Shown: positions 1 through 5,171, counted from the stretch's first letter. The stretch is 6,046 nucleotides of DNA from Methanolinea sp. UBA473 (GCA_002509495.1 DAEV01000016.1:1190-7235), one strand, 5' to 3'. The notes: a model not told the origin generated them from the sequence alone. Program-made: numbers and translations.

Positions 1-146
1 CCGACCTGATCATGTACGGCCCGATTGAGAACGTCGAGCCGATGATCACGGCACAGGCCTACATGGATATCGTGACGCTCGAGGCAGTGCGCCCGCTCGG
101 TATCGATGTCAAAGCAGAGAACCACCCGATCTTCAAACTCATTTAA
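1..146 (+). CDS. mtrH: Tetrahydromethanopterin S-methyltransferase subunit H-like protein, C-terminal fragment
   Basis: Only the last 47 codons are present; the frame starts at base 3 and ends at the TAA at 144-146. Visible features are a MYGPIE segment near the start of the fragment and the terminal ENHPIFKLI. Both resemble the end of MtrH, which I recall as a GPIE motif followed by a final HP-[IL]-[FY]-K-[IL] ending. MtrH is the cytoplasmic subunit of the Mtr complex. It transfers the methyl group from methyl-H4MPT to the cobamide on MtrA, a step of methanogenesis. In many methanogens mtrH is the last gene of the mtr operon, which fits the strong T-run straight after this stop codon. Codon use is GC-rich and clearly coding. 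An MtrH-like paralogue working with a substrate-specific corrinoid protein cannot be excluded, because the catalytic part lies outside the window. Confidence 0.62.
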   Translation, partial: DLIMYGPIENVEPMITAQAYMDIVTLEAVRPLGIDVKAENHPIFKLI

Positions 147-155
147 TTTTTTTTT
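147..155 (+). terminator. Poly-T terminator after the mtrH-like gene
   Basis: Nine consecutive T residues begin directly after the TAA stop. Archaeal RNA polymerase terminates on T-rich tracts without needing a hairpin, and no stable stem precedes this one. This supports the gene being the last of its operon. Confidence 0.7.
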
Positions 156-1120
156 GATCCGTTCATTTTCTGACTTCTTGCACTTTTCTCTGGTTCTCAC
201 ATTCGCCCGCCGACGGGTGGGCAGGGGGTGCGAGGGGCGGAACTGTGGTTCCCCTGCACGGAAAATCGCCAGGTTCATACTTTCACTCCGCCTGAAGAGG
301 GGGTTTATCCCTTCCATGCGCACATCCTGCCTGGGAAGGTCATGGAAGAGCCCGTGAAACGCTTACCTGAATCGCATTCGGTCGCCGCCCCCACGTTCCC
401 GGAGCTTCCGAAGCCTGCCCGGTTGACCAGGGGGCTCCCTCCAGGCCAGGAGGGACTTTCACGGACAGCTCACCGCTGGATACATGCCGGAAGAGCTTTG
501 AACGCGGTGGATCAACCATTTGCAAGGCGGATGGCAGAGATGATCAGAGCCCATCCCGTCAATGATCCGTCGATTCGGGAAGATCCGCTGGAGGCCGCCG
601 TGTTCTCCCTGCTCATCGAACTCCTGAAAGAATAGGAGCGAGATGGACAGAACAGGTCCCTCCCTGATAGCCCGGATTGGCGGTATTCCCGATGATAAAC
701 CATATAATGATATATCGAAAGGGGGTCGATTTCTCATCCTCCGTGTTCCCGGATTCTCCTGGAACGCCATCATCAGACAGGAGGGTGTAGTTGCCCAACC
801 GGCATCACGCAGCCATCTTTCTTTCCGGGTCTGCAGTATTCCGGATGCAGATTCCCGCCCCGCGTTGAGAGTGTCGGGGTACCCCTGCCCGGGGAACGAA
901 AAAATATCCAATCATGTTCAGGTCCTGCGCTTGTGCCCGCTGCAGCAGGAAACCGGTTCCTGTCAGGGTGGAAAGAATCAACCTTCCCTGCGCAACTCCC
1001 ATATCCGGGATATCCGTCCCGGAACTACACGGTAGACTGACAACTGCTTTTTTTTTTTAAAAAAGATCAACAACCCGCTCATAGCCGGAAAATTGCATAG
1101 CAATTCACGGAAAGGACGAA
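156..1120. other. Roughly 1 kb without a convincing gene
   Basis: I see no confidently coding gene here on either strand. Open frames overlap on both strands and none shows an intact recognisable domain. What it holds: a doubtful plus-strand frame at 228-635 with a cupredoxin-like patch; a second frame at 643-1035 preceded by AGGAG at 634-638 but unlike any family I know; a hairpin at 436-455 (TCCCTCC/GGAGGGA, 6-nt loop); a hairpin at 947-963 (CAGGAA/TTCCTG, 5-nt loop); a T11 run at 1048-1058 followed by A6; and AATTGC-ATA-GCAATT at 1091-1105. The mix suggests decayed genes or a non-coding RNA region, but neither is shown. Confidence 0.5.
228..635 (+). CDS. Doubtful 135-codon frame, possible gene remnant
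   Basis: I do not recognise this protein as a whole. The frame opens with a GTG at 228, with no clear ribosome binding site. Around residues 15-36 it reads like the copper-site strand of a cupredoxin or multicopper oxidase (FTPPEEGVYPFHAHI), where a His-Cys-His arrangement would be expected but Ala replaces Cys. No upstream cupredoxin strands are visible. The middle is Pro/Arg-rich and looks random. The last 45 residues (from TTG 498 or GTG 507, with GGAAG at 489-493) look coding, with GC-rich third positions, an amphipathic character and a LEAAVFSLLIELLKE end. It may be a short real protein, a fusion of two remnants, or chance. Confidence 0.25.
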   Translation: MRGAELWFPCTENRQVHTFTPPEEGVYPFHAHILPGKVMEEPVKRLPESHSVAAPTFPELPKPARLTRGLPPGQEGLSRTAHRWIHAGRALNAVDQPFARRMAEMIRAHPVNDPSIREDPLEAAVFSLLIELLKE

Positions 1121-1173
1121 AAGGATGGAAAGGATTCCCGGGTTTTACCAGTACATTTTCGGATTACCGCATG

Positions 1174-1179
1174 AAAAAA
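1174..1179 (-). terminator. T-run terminator of the dockerin-like gene
   Basis: On the minus strand TTTTTT lies 8 nt past the TAA stop of the dockerin-like gene. A pyrimidine-rich stretch (minus strand of 1109-1136) and a second T6 (1064-1059) follow and could serve as back-ups. Confidence 0.5.
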
Positions 1180-1187
1180 TGGTTTCT

Positions 1188-1757
1188 TTAGATCTCTTTG
1201 AACAGGACTACGATATCGTCGAAATCCATCATCCCGTTTCCATTGAAATCAAAGAGAGAGACTGGTTCATTCCCGGGGATCCATTCGAGATATTTGAACA
1301 GTACTGCAAGATCATCGAAATCGAGCATACCATTCCCGTTCAGGTCCTCGTAGAGCCCATCCCCGTCAGGATCCGTGGGTAACGGGCAATCCGTCCCCCC
1401 GCACTGGATACCTGCTGGTTCCGCCTCACTTGAGTTGACGGGAAATGCACGCAGAGGGATCGTATCTGCTGTGGCAGCTCCGTATAATGCATTAAAACCG
1501 TCTGTGGCATTCGCTGTAACCGGACAGGGCGACCCGGATGCCGTCCCATCACCCGCAAACGGATCCACATCCCCCGTGCTTCCTCCGCCATCGAACGGGC
1601 ACGGCAACCCCGAGGGGGTCGGATCACCCGCAAACGGATCCACATCCCCCGTACTGCCTCCGTTGTCGAACGGGCAAATTCCGGCGGATACGGGAAATGT
1701 ACATCCCAGGAACATAGCCAGAGCTCCAACTACCGCAATCACATGCCTGATATTCAT
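1188..1757 (-). CDS. Secreted dockerin-like repeat protein, 189 aa
   Basis: This is a small exported protein. Residues 1-25 form a signal peptide: Arg/His near the N-terminus, a hydrophobic core, and a VSA cleavage motif before Gly26. A weak lipobox (FLGC) at Cys19 is an alternative anchor. Residues 28-77 are two near-identical 25-residue repeats beginning CPFD and containing GGSTGDVDPFAGD. A Cys-containing linker follows, ending in DPDGDG. Residues 138-189 hold two dockerin-type calcium loops, D138-x-N140-x-N142-G with D149 and D170-x-N172-x-N174-G with D181, each followed by an LFK helix. This tail is typical of secreted Methanomicrobiales surface proteins, where it usually ends much longer PKD or NosD-type proteins. 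Here it is nearly stand-alone. The ATG at 1757 is chosen because AAGGTGG lies 4 nt upstream and the signal peptide starts there; the frame stays open to 1832. Its binding partner is unknown. Confidence 0.85.
   Translation of the reverse strand: MNIRHVIAVVGALAMFLGCTFPVSAGICPFDNGGSTGDVDPFAGDPTPSGLPCPFDGGGSTGDVDPFAGDGTASGSPCPVTANATDGFNALYGAATADTIPLRAFPVNSSEAEPAGIQCGGTDCPLPTDPDGDGLYEDLNGNGMLDFDDLAVLFKYLEWIPGNEPVSLFDFNGNGMMDFDDIVVLFKEI
1548..1676 (-). repeat. Two 54-bp direct repeats at 75-bp period, inside the dockerin-like gene
   Basis: Copies lie at 1548-1601 and 1623-1676 and match at 49 of 54 positions by eye. They encode the two CPFD...DPFAGD units, and the 75-bp spacing equals 25 codons. 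A third Cys-Pro at residue 78 keeps the period but lacks the rest of the unit. High DNA identity suggests a recent duplication or ongoing copy-number change. Confidence 0.85.
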
Positions 1758-1782
1758 TCTGCCACCTTGATTGGAGATTGTT

Positions 1783-1818
1783 GTCCCCTGAGGGGTCTCA
1801 GCATCCCGAACAGGGGAC
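1783..1818 (-). promoter_or_regulatory. Leader of the dockerin-like gene with alternative pairings
   Basis: GTCCCCTG (1783-1790) and CAGGGGAC (1811-1818) form a perfect 8-bp inverted repeat with a 20-nt gap. The inner arm can instead form CCCC-TGA-GGGG (1785-1795) or CTGAG-GGGT-CTCAG (1788-1801). These pairings exclude one another. The element lies 26-61 nt upstream of the start codon, between the TATA box and the ribosome binding site. It could be an operator in DNA or a folding switch in RNA. The sequence alone does not decide. Confidence 0.4.
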
Positions 1819-1844
1819 CAAACAGGTACCACTCTTCCGCATTC

Positions 1845-1854
1845 CTATATATAT
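1845..1854 (-). promoter_or_regulatory. TATA box of the dockerin-like gene
   Basis: CTATATATAT (minus strand ATATATATAG) lies about 90 nt upstream of the ATG at 1757. Transcription would begin near 1824 and give a leader of about 65 nt. The core is nearly symmetric, so some divergent use is possible. Confidence 0.55.
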
Positions 1855-1918
1855 TCTGTGGATGTTGAGTTTCCACGGAATTTCCTGACTGGAAACTGCA
1901 GGGATCCGTTAAATTCGA

Positions 1919-1928
1919 CTTTTAAAAG
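1919..1928 (+). promoter_or_regulatory. Candidate TATA box of the MBL-fold gene
   Basis: CTTTTAAAAG sits in an AT-rich patch about 120 nt before the chosen start codon. Initiation about 25 nt downstream (near 1950) would place the 1955-1968 palindrome just after the transcription start. Confidence 0.35.
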
Positions 1929-1954
1929 AGATATCGGTTCACTAGATCGGTTTG

Positions 1955-1968
1955 TCCGGATATCCGGA
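1955..1968. promoter_or_regulatory. Perfect 14-bp palindrome, possible operator
   Basis: TCCGGATATCCGGA is its own reverse complement. It lies between the candidate TATA box (1919-1928) and the start of the MBL-fold gene, where a repressor dimer could block transcription. A similar but imperfect string, TCCGGGATATCCG, occurs at 1004-1016. No regulator gene is visible nearby. Confidence 0.35.
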
Positions 1969-2047
1969 TCGACGGCAGGAGGGCCGGGAGAAGAAGAAGT
2001 ATTTCATGGAGAGACCACAGACTATGAGATCGATGGGGGTTCCCTTC

Positions 2048-2884
2048 ATGCGGCTTCGAATCCTTGCGGACAACAACACTCTGATAGATCACTATTTCGA
2101 AGGGGAACCTGGATTTTCCGCCCTTGTGGATACCGGGGAGTGCCGGGTGCTCTTCGACACAGGATTCTCCGAGGTGTTCCAGAGGAATGCACAAAAAATG
2201 GGGGAGGACCTTCTCCAGCTCGACTTTATTGCCCTATCTCACGGCCACTTGGACCATACATGGGGCCTCGTCCCACTAATCAGGAGCTTCACACGATCCG
2301 AGATAGAAAAGGTGCCCTATCGAAGACCTGTCCTTGTGGCCCATCCGGACGTGTTTCGTACGAGGAGAAAAGCGCCTCTCCGGGAGAACGGCTCCCTCCT
2401 CTCCGAAGAGAAATGCCGGGAGCATTTCGATCTCAGGCTCTCGAGAGATCCTGTATGGATCAGCTCCGATCTTGCATTCCTTGGCGAGATTCCACGCAGG
2501 TTTCCCACAGGGAGTTCCCCTGCGCTGCGGCAGATCCTGCGCGACGGAGTATATGAATCCGATCAGATCCTGGATGATTCGGCTCTGGTCTGGAAGGGAA
2601 ACGAGGGCCTCGTGGTGATCACCGGCTGTTCCCACTCCGGAATCTGCAACATCCTGGCCCGCGCCTGCGAAGTATGCGGCGAGAAGAGGATTGTCGATAT
2701 CGTGGGCGGCCTGCACCTGATCCGTGCACAAACCAGTGTTCTGGACGAGACAATTCGTGGCTTAAAAGAGATGGGGGTTACCCTGATGCACCCATGCCAC
2801 TGCACCGACCTTTCCGCAAAAATTGCCCTGGGCCAGGCGTTCACGATCCGGGAAGCGGGATCCGGTCTGATGCTCACGTATTAA
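2048..2884 (+). CDS. MBL-fold metallohydrolase, MJ0301/COG1237 family
   Basis: The 278-residue protein has the metallo-beta-lactamase motif SHGHLDH (H65, H67, D69, H70). It also has the family signatures EPGFSALVDTG near residue 20, ITGCSHSG (H196), GGLHL (H223) and HPCHCTD (H251). This set matches the family typified by MJ0301 of Methanocaldococcus, reported as a 7,8-dihydropterin-6-methyl-4-(beta-D-ribofuranosyl)aminobenzene-5'-phosphate synthase and so linked to methanopterin synthesis. Family members outside methanogens show the substrate is not fixed by membership. It should be a cytoplasmic two-metal enzyme, as no signal peptide is seen. Length is usual for the family. I chose ATG 2048 because MRLRILADNN matches the usual N-terminus and GGGGG (2035-2039) lies 8 nt upstream. 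ATGs at 2033, 2024, 2006 and 1952 are in frame; 1952 would include the palindrome. The gene probably stands alone. Confidence 0.85.
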   Translation: MRLRILADNNTLIDHYFEGEPGFSALVDTGECRVLFDTGFSEVFQRNAQKMGEDLLQLDFIALSHGHLDHTWGLVPLIRSFTRSEIEKVPYRRPVLVAHPDVFRTRRKAPLRENGSLLSEEKCREHFDLRLSRDPVWISSDLAFLGEIPRRFPTGSSPALRQILRDGVYESDQILDDSALVWKGNEGLVVITGCSHSGICNILARACEVCGEKRIVDIVGGLHLIRAQTSVLDETIRGLKEMGVTLMHPCHCTDLSAKIALGQAFTIREAGSGLMLTY

Positions 2885-2976
2885 ACTGCGGCGAGTCCTG
2901 ATCGGGTCACCCTGGTATCCACGATTCCTCTCCTTTCCTCCAAATGTGCTAAATAGGAAAAATGACTATATCCAAG

Positions 2977-2984
2977 TATATTTT
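2977..2984 (+). promoter_or_regulatory. TATA box placing a leaderless start at 3007
   Basis: TATATTTT is centred about 26 nt before ATG 3007, the spacing expected from TATA box to transcription start. It falls inside the longer reading frame that begins at ATG 2962, which argues against that start. Confidence 0.5.
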
Positions 2985-3006
2985 GGTAAACGAGGCGTTT
3001 TTCGGG

Positions 3007-3438
3007 ATGGAGATTGCAGAAGGATTCGACGTGTTTCTGGTGAAGGAATGGGACTCGTTCGCCATCCTCGATCTGTATAAGGCTGGCGGATGGTGGAAGG
3101 AGACCTACGATCCGGCTCTCCTCCCCCATCTGGTGCGATCCAGTTTTTGTTTTGCCGTGGGGGTTCACAGACCTTCGGGCAGGACCGTGGGGATGGGACG
3201 GCTGATCTCCGATGGAGTTTCGGATGGATATATCCAGGATCTCGTAGTGCTACCGCAATACCGCGGGATCGGGATCGGCAGGGCGATCGTCCGGAGGCTC
3301 GTGGACTTCGGCCTTTCTGCAGGGGTCACATGGATTGCACTCATCGCGAAACCGGGCGCTGAACCATTCTACGAATGCATGGGCTTTTCTCCCATGGCAG
3401 GATTTATCCCGATGCTGTTCCATGGTGAGGGTAAGTGA
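3007..3438 (+). CDS. GNAT-family N-acetyltransferase
   Basis: The 143-residue protein is a single GNAT domain, the normal length for one. The acetyl-CoA binding motif A is at residues 76-91, IQDLVVLPQY followed by RGIGIG, which fits the Q/R-x-x-G-x-G/A pyrophosphate loop. The late motif B is PGAEPFYECMGF at residues 116-127. The N-terminal half has GGWWKETYDP, a substrate-side segment I associate with archaeal members found beside DUF2156 genes. The acceptor cannot be named. The start is uncertain. ATG 2962 gives 158 residues, but the extra 45 bases are AT-rich and contain a TATA-like sequence. ATG 3007 would give a leaderless message, or could use GAGG at 2992-2995. The stop overlaps the next start, so the two genes are probably co-translated and act together. 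Confidence 0.85.
   Translation: MEIAEGFDVFLVKEWDSFAILDLYKAGGWWKETYDPALLPHLVRSSFCFAVGVHRPSGRTVGMGRLISDGVSDGYIQDLVVLPQYRGIGIGRAIVRRLVDFGLSAGVTWIALIAKPGAEPFYECMGFSPMAGFIPMLFHGEGK
3424..3430 (+). promoter_or_regulatory. Ribosome binding site for the DUF2156 gene
   Basis: GGTGAGG inside the end of the GNAT gene lies 7 nt before ATG 3438. GGTGA complements the 3' end of archaeal 16S rRNA. It favours ATG 3438 over the GTG at 3435, which is one codon earlier in the same frame. Confidence 0.7.
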
Positions 3439-4346
3439 TGCTGACAGGCAGCCTGTTCAGACCGGTCACCCTCGCGGACAGGGCATTCTTCCTGGCCCAC
3501 TACGCAAACTACCCCCAGGTCCATAGCGATAATTCCTTCGCAAATATAGTCTGCTGGAACCACTTTGCGCATTACACCTATGCCTATGTGAACGATGCGA
3601 TCATCCTCTCCAGTACGATCGACGGACAGACGAAGTTCCGGCCTCCCATCGGGGAAAGGGATCCGGATCTTCTCGACGACGTGATCAGGCTGGCGGTGGA
3701 CGCAGGCGATGATGCTCCCCTGGCACTGATCGATGCCGGGACCCGGGATTGGATCCGCGAGATCTATCCCGGGCTTCCCCTCCACCCCGATCGGGCTTAC
3801 TTCGAATATGTCTACCAGACAAGGGACCTTTCCGCCCTTTCCGGTAGCAAATTCCTCACGATACGCCGGCACCTCAACAGGTTCAGACGGGACTGCGATC
3901 CGCTTGTCGAGCCTGTAAATGAAGAAAATTTCGATGGTATCAGGAATTTCCTGGTAGAATGGTGCGAATGGAAACAATGCAACGGACATCCATTCCTCGG
4001 ATATGAAAAGGACGCAATGCTTTTCGCGATCGACCATTTCCGTGAACTGGACCTTCACGGCCTTTTTATTGAAGCCCGGGGCAAGATGGGAGCCATTGCA
4101 ATCTTTGAAGAGCTGAACCCGTCCACTGCGGTGGTCCACTTCGAGAAAGGCTTACCTGATTGCGAGGGCATTTACAAAGCCATCAATGCAGAGACTGCAG
4201 CATACTTAAAAAACCGGTATGAATTCATCAACAGGGAGAGCGATATGGGAGTTCCGGGGTTGCGGGAGGCAAAGATGCGGTATCATCCCCATCATCTTGT
4301 CGAAGTATACTACGCAGAGAGAGCAGACCTTGAAAAGGTAATCTGA
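3438..4346 (+). CDS. DUF2156 protein (COG4866; LPG synthase C-terminal-like)
   Basis: The 302-residue protein matches the DUF2156/COG4866 family along its whole length. Landmarks are FRPVTLADR near the start, SFANIVCWN (33-41), the central FEYVYQTRDLSALSGSK with RRHLNRFRRD (122-152), and the strongly conserved INRESDMGVPGLREAKMRY (264-282) followed by YHPHHLVEVYY. The family shares its double-GNAT-like fold with the C-terminal domain of MprF/LPG synthases, which move amino acids from aminoacyl-tRNA to lipids. COG4866 members lack the membrane flippase part, as here: no transmembrane segment is seen and the protein should be soluble. The true substrate is not known. An aminoacyl- or acyl-transferase role is inference. 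TGA of the GNAT gene and ATG of this gene share one base, so they form a two-gene unit. A 256-codon antisense frame beneath it is a shadow. Confidence 0.85.
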   Translation: MLTGSLFRPVTLADRAFFLAHYANYPQVHSDNSFANIVCWNHFAHYTYAYVNDAIILSSTIDGQTKFRPPIGERDPDLLDDVIRLAVDAGDDAPLALIDAGTRDWIREIYPGLPLHPDRAYFEYVYQTRDLSALSGSKFLTIRRHLNRFRRDCDPLVEPVNEENFDGIRNFLVEWCEWKQCNGHPFLGYEKDAMLFAIDHFRELDLHGLFIEARGKMGAIAIFEELNPSTAVVHFEKGLPDCEGIYKAINAETAAYLKNRYEFINRESDMGVPGLREAKMRYHPHHLVEVYYAERADLEKVI

Positions 4347-4425
4347 CCGATTTTCGAGCAGGGATCTGCATGTGCGCCGTAAAAGGACCCGGATGGCCAG
4401 GATATAATAATAATATAATAGTGTG

Positions 4426-4433
4426 TTTATAAA
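4426..4433 (+). promoter_or_regulatory. TATA box, probable promoter of the SpeD-like gene
   Basis: TTTATAAA is close to the archaeal consensus. Initiation about 25 nt later gives a leader of roughly 225 nt before ATG 4684, long for an archaeon. If the TTTTAAAATA patch at 4617-4626 is used instead, the leader is only about 35-40 nt. Confidence 0.5.
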
Positions 4434-4647
4434 CCAAAAACCTGCAATTTAAAAGCATTTTTTCTCTTGAAATTTCTTGGTGCGCGTCGGGAATCGGGGG
4501 CAGTTTCGTGCCGGATTCGAATTACGGCAAATAATGTCATATTTTATCCAAAAAGGCTCAAAAATAACCCAGTTAATTGAAAATGGCGGCCAATTCACAC
4601 GGGGAATTATGCAAAGTTTTAAAATAGGGAGATCAAACTTCTTAGAA

Positions 4648-4667
4648 ATAGTTCTCACAGGAACTAT
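4648..4667 (+). promoter_or_regulatory. Hairpin or operator beside the SpeD-like ribosome binding site
   Basis: ATAGTTC and GAACTAT form a perfect 7-bp inverted repeat around TCACAG. In RNA a U-G pair extends the stem to 8 with a CACA loop. It ends 3 nt before the GGGAG ribosome binding site, so folding or a bound protein could affect translation. Confidence 0.4.
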
Positions 4668-4670
4668 AGT

Positions 4671-4675
4671 GGGAG
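4671..4675 (+). promoter_or_regulatory. Ribosome binding site deciding the SpeD-like start
   Basis: GGGAG lies 8 nt before ATG 4684. It is the best-placed site in the long open frame that begins at 4477 and supports the short protein. ATG 4693 is a second in-frame option. Confidence 0.6.
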
Positions 4676-4683
4676 AAATTCCA

Positions 4684-5109
4684 ATGCTCGAAATGAAAAG
4701 AGAATTGAATGTCCGCAACATGAAGGACAACGACGTGGTAAAGAAGTTTAAGAGCGACAAAGCGTGGGGTTTATGTACCAACGTGGATCTGAAGAACTGC
4801 AACCCGGAGACGATCAGAAATCCTGAAAAGATCCGGGAGTTCATCCTTCAGCTCTGCGATCTCATCGAAATGAAGAGATTCGGAGACCCCACTATTGTTC
4901 ACTTCGGCCCGAATGAGCGGGTTGCAGGGTACTCAATGACCCAGCTGATCGAGACATCCCTCGTCTCGGGTCACTTCGCCAATGAGACCAACTCTGCCTA
5001 CCTGGATATATTCAGCTGCAAGGAGTATCCCCCCGAAAAGACTGCCAGGTTCTGCCAGCAGTTCTTTGAAGCAAAATCGATGGACTTCAATGTAGTGTTC
5101 CGGTACTAA
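4684..5109 (+). CDS. speD: SpeD-like pyruvoyl-dependent decarboxylase with Thr-Ser processing site
   Basis: The 141-residue protein resembles the class 1b S-adenosylmethionine decarboxylase proenzyme. These enzymes cut themselves before a serine, which becomes the pyruvoyl cofactor; the usual product feeds spermidine synthesis. Residues line up with the Thermotoga enzyme by spacing: S84 (its S55), S92 (S63, pyruvoyl source), H97 (H68) and C112 (C83), with AYLDIFSC matching the usual AxVDVFTC. The residue before the serine is Thr91 instead of the usual Glu, with Glu90 one place earlier, and the ESH-x-x-x-HTWPE block is replaced by TSLVSGHFANE. Predicted chains are 91 and 50 residues, against roughly 62 and 68 in Thermotoga. 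Because the AdoMet-binding surroundings differ, a SpeD-derived arginine or ornithine decarboxylase, reported for some SpeD homologues, is a fair alternative. No spermidine synthase gene is nearby. Confidence 0.75.
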   Translation: MLEMKRELNVRNMKDNDVVKKFKSDKAWGLCTNVDLKNCNPETIRNPEKIREFILQLCDLIEMKRFGDPTIVHFGPNERVAGYSMTQLIETSLVSGHFANETNSAYLDIFSCKEYPPEKTARFCQQFFEAKSMDFNVVFRY

Positions 5110-5127
5110 GAGAACTAATCCTATATT

Positions 5128-5143
5128 CCGGGCCCCGGCCCGG
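5128..5143. repeat. GC-rich inverted repeat after the SpeD-like gene
   Basis: CCGGGCC-CC-GGCCCGG can form a 6-7 bp stem 18 nt past the TAA stop. No T-run follows directly, so alone it is a weak terminator. It may protect the 3' end of the message. Confidence 0.4.
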
Positions 5144-5171
5144 TAAATAAACGGTTCGCATCCAGCGATGA

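Larger units (their letters stand above)
4347..4683 (+). other. AT-rich intergenic region and leader of the SpeD-like gene
   Basis: This gap contains an ATA-rich stretch (4402-4420), a TTTATAAA box (4426-4433), a T6 run (4458-4463) that could end the DUF2156 message, a TTTTAAAATA patch (4617-4626) that could be a nearer promoter, and two inverted repeats (AATTC/GAATT at 4592-4608 and the longer one at 4648-4667). The SpeD-like frame stays open back to 4477. That stretch is AT-rich and has no recognised protein content, so I treat it as untranslated. Confidence 0.5.

Noticed and set aside
459..1002. Minus-strand frames 459-911 and 805-1002
   Set aside because: Neither shows a ribosome binding site, a known motif or convincing composition, and they overlap equally unconvincing plus-strand frames.
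1548..1676. Repeat array as a possible CRISPR
   Set aside because: There are only two 54-bp units, they keep the reading frame at 75 bp, and they encode a protein repeat.
1340..1770. Open frames on both strands (1340-1729 minus, 1375-1770 plus) over the dockerin-like gene
   Set aside because: They are repeat-driven shadows. The minus frame at 1188-1757 has the signal peptide, ribosome binding site and calcium loops.
1758..1832. N-terminal extension of the dockerin-like protein to ATG 1832
   Set aside because: It would put 25 polar residues before the signal peptide and would cover the leader element; AAGGTGG supports ATG 1757.
1952..2047. Longer start of the MBL-fold protein at ATG 1952 or 2006
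   Set aside because: The added residues are highly charged and unlike the family N-terminus, and 1952 would translate the palindrome. ATG 2006 remains possible but has its purine-rich site too far upstream.
3369..4139. 256-codon open frame on the minus strand
   Set aside because: It lies antisense to the DUF2156 gene, whose conserved motifs are clear. It has no recognised domain and reflects codon bias of the real gene.
4510..4527. tRNA-like T-arm (CCGGA, loop TTCGAAT, TACGG)
   Set aside because: The stem has a mismatch and no matching acceptor, D-arm or anticodon arm lies upstream, so no tRNA gene is supported.
4477..4683. 69-residue N-terminal extension of the SpeD-like protein
   Set aside because: The stretch is AT-rich, contains a hairpin and a TATA-like patch, and would make the protein far longer than the family. 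GGGAG is well placed for ATG 4684.
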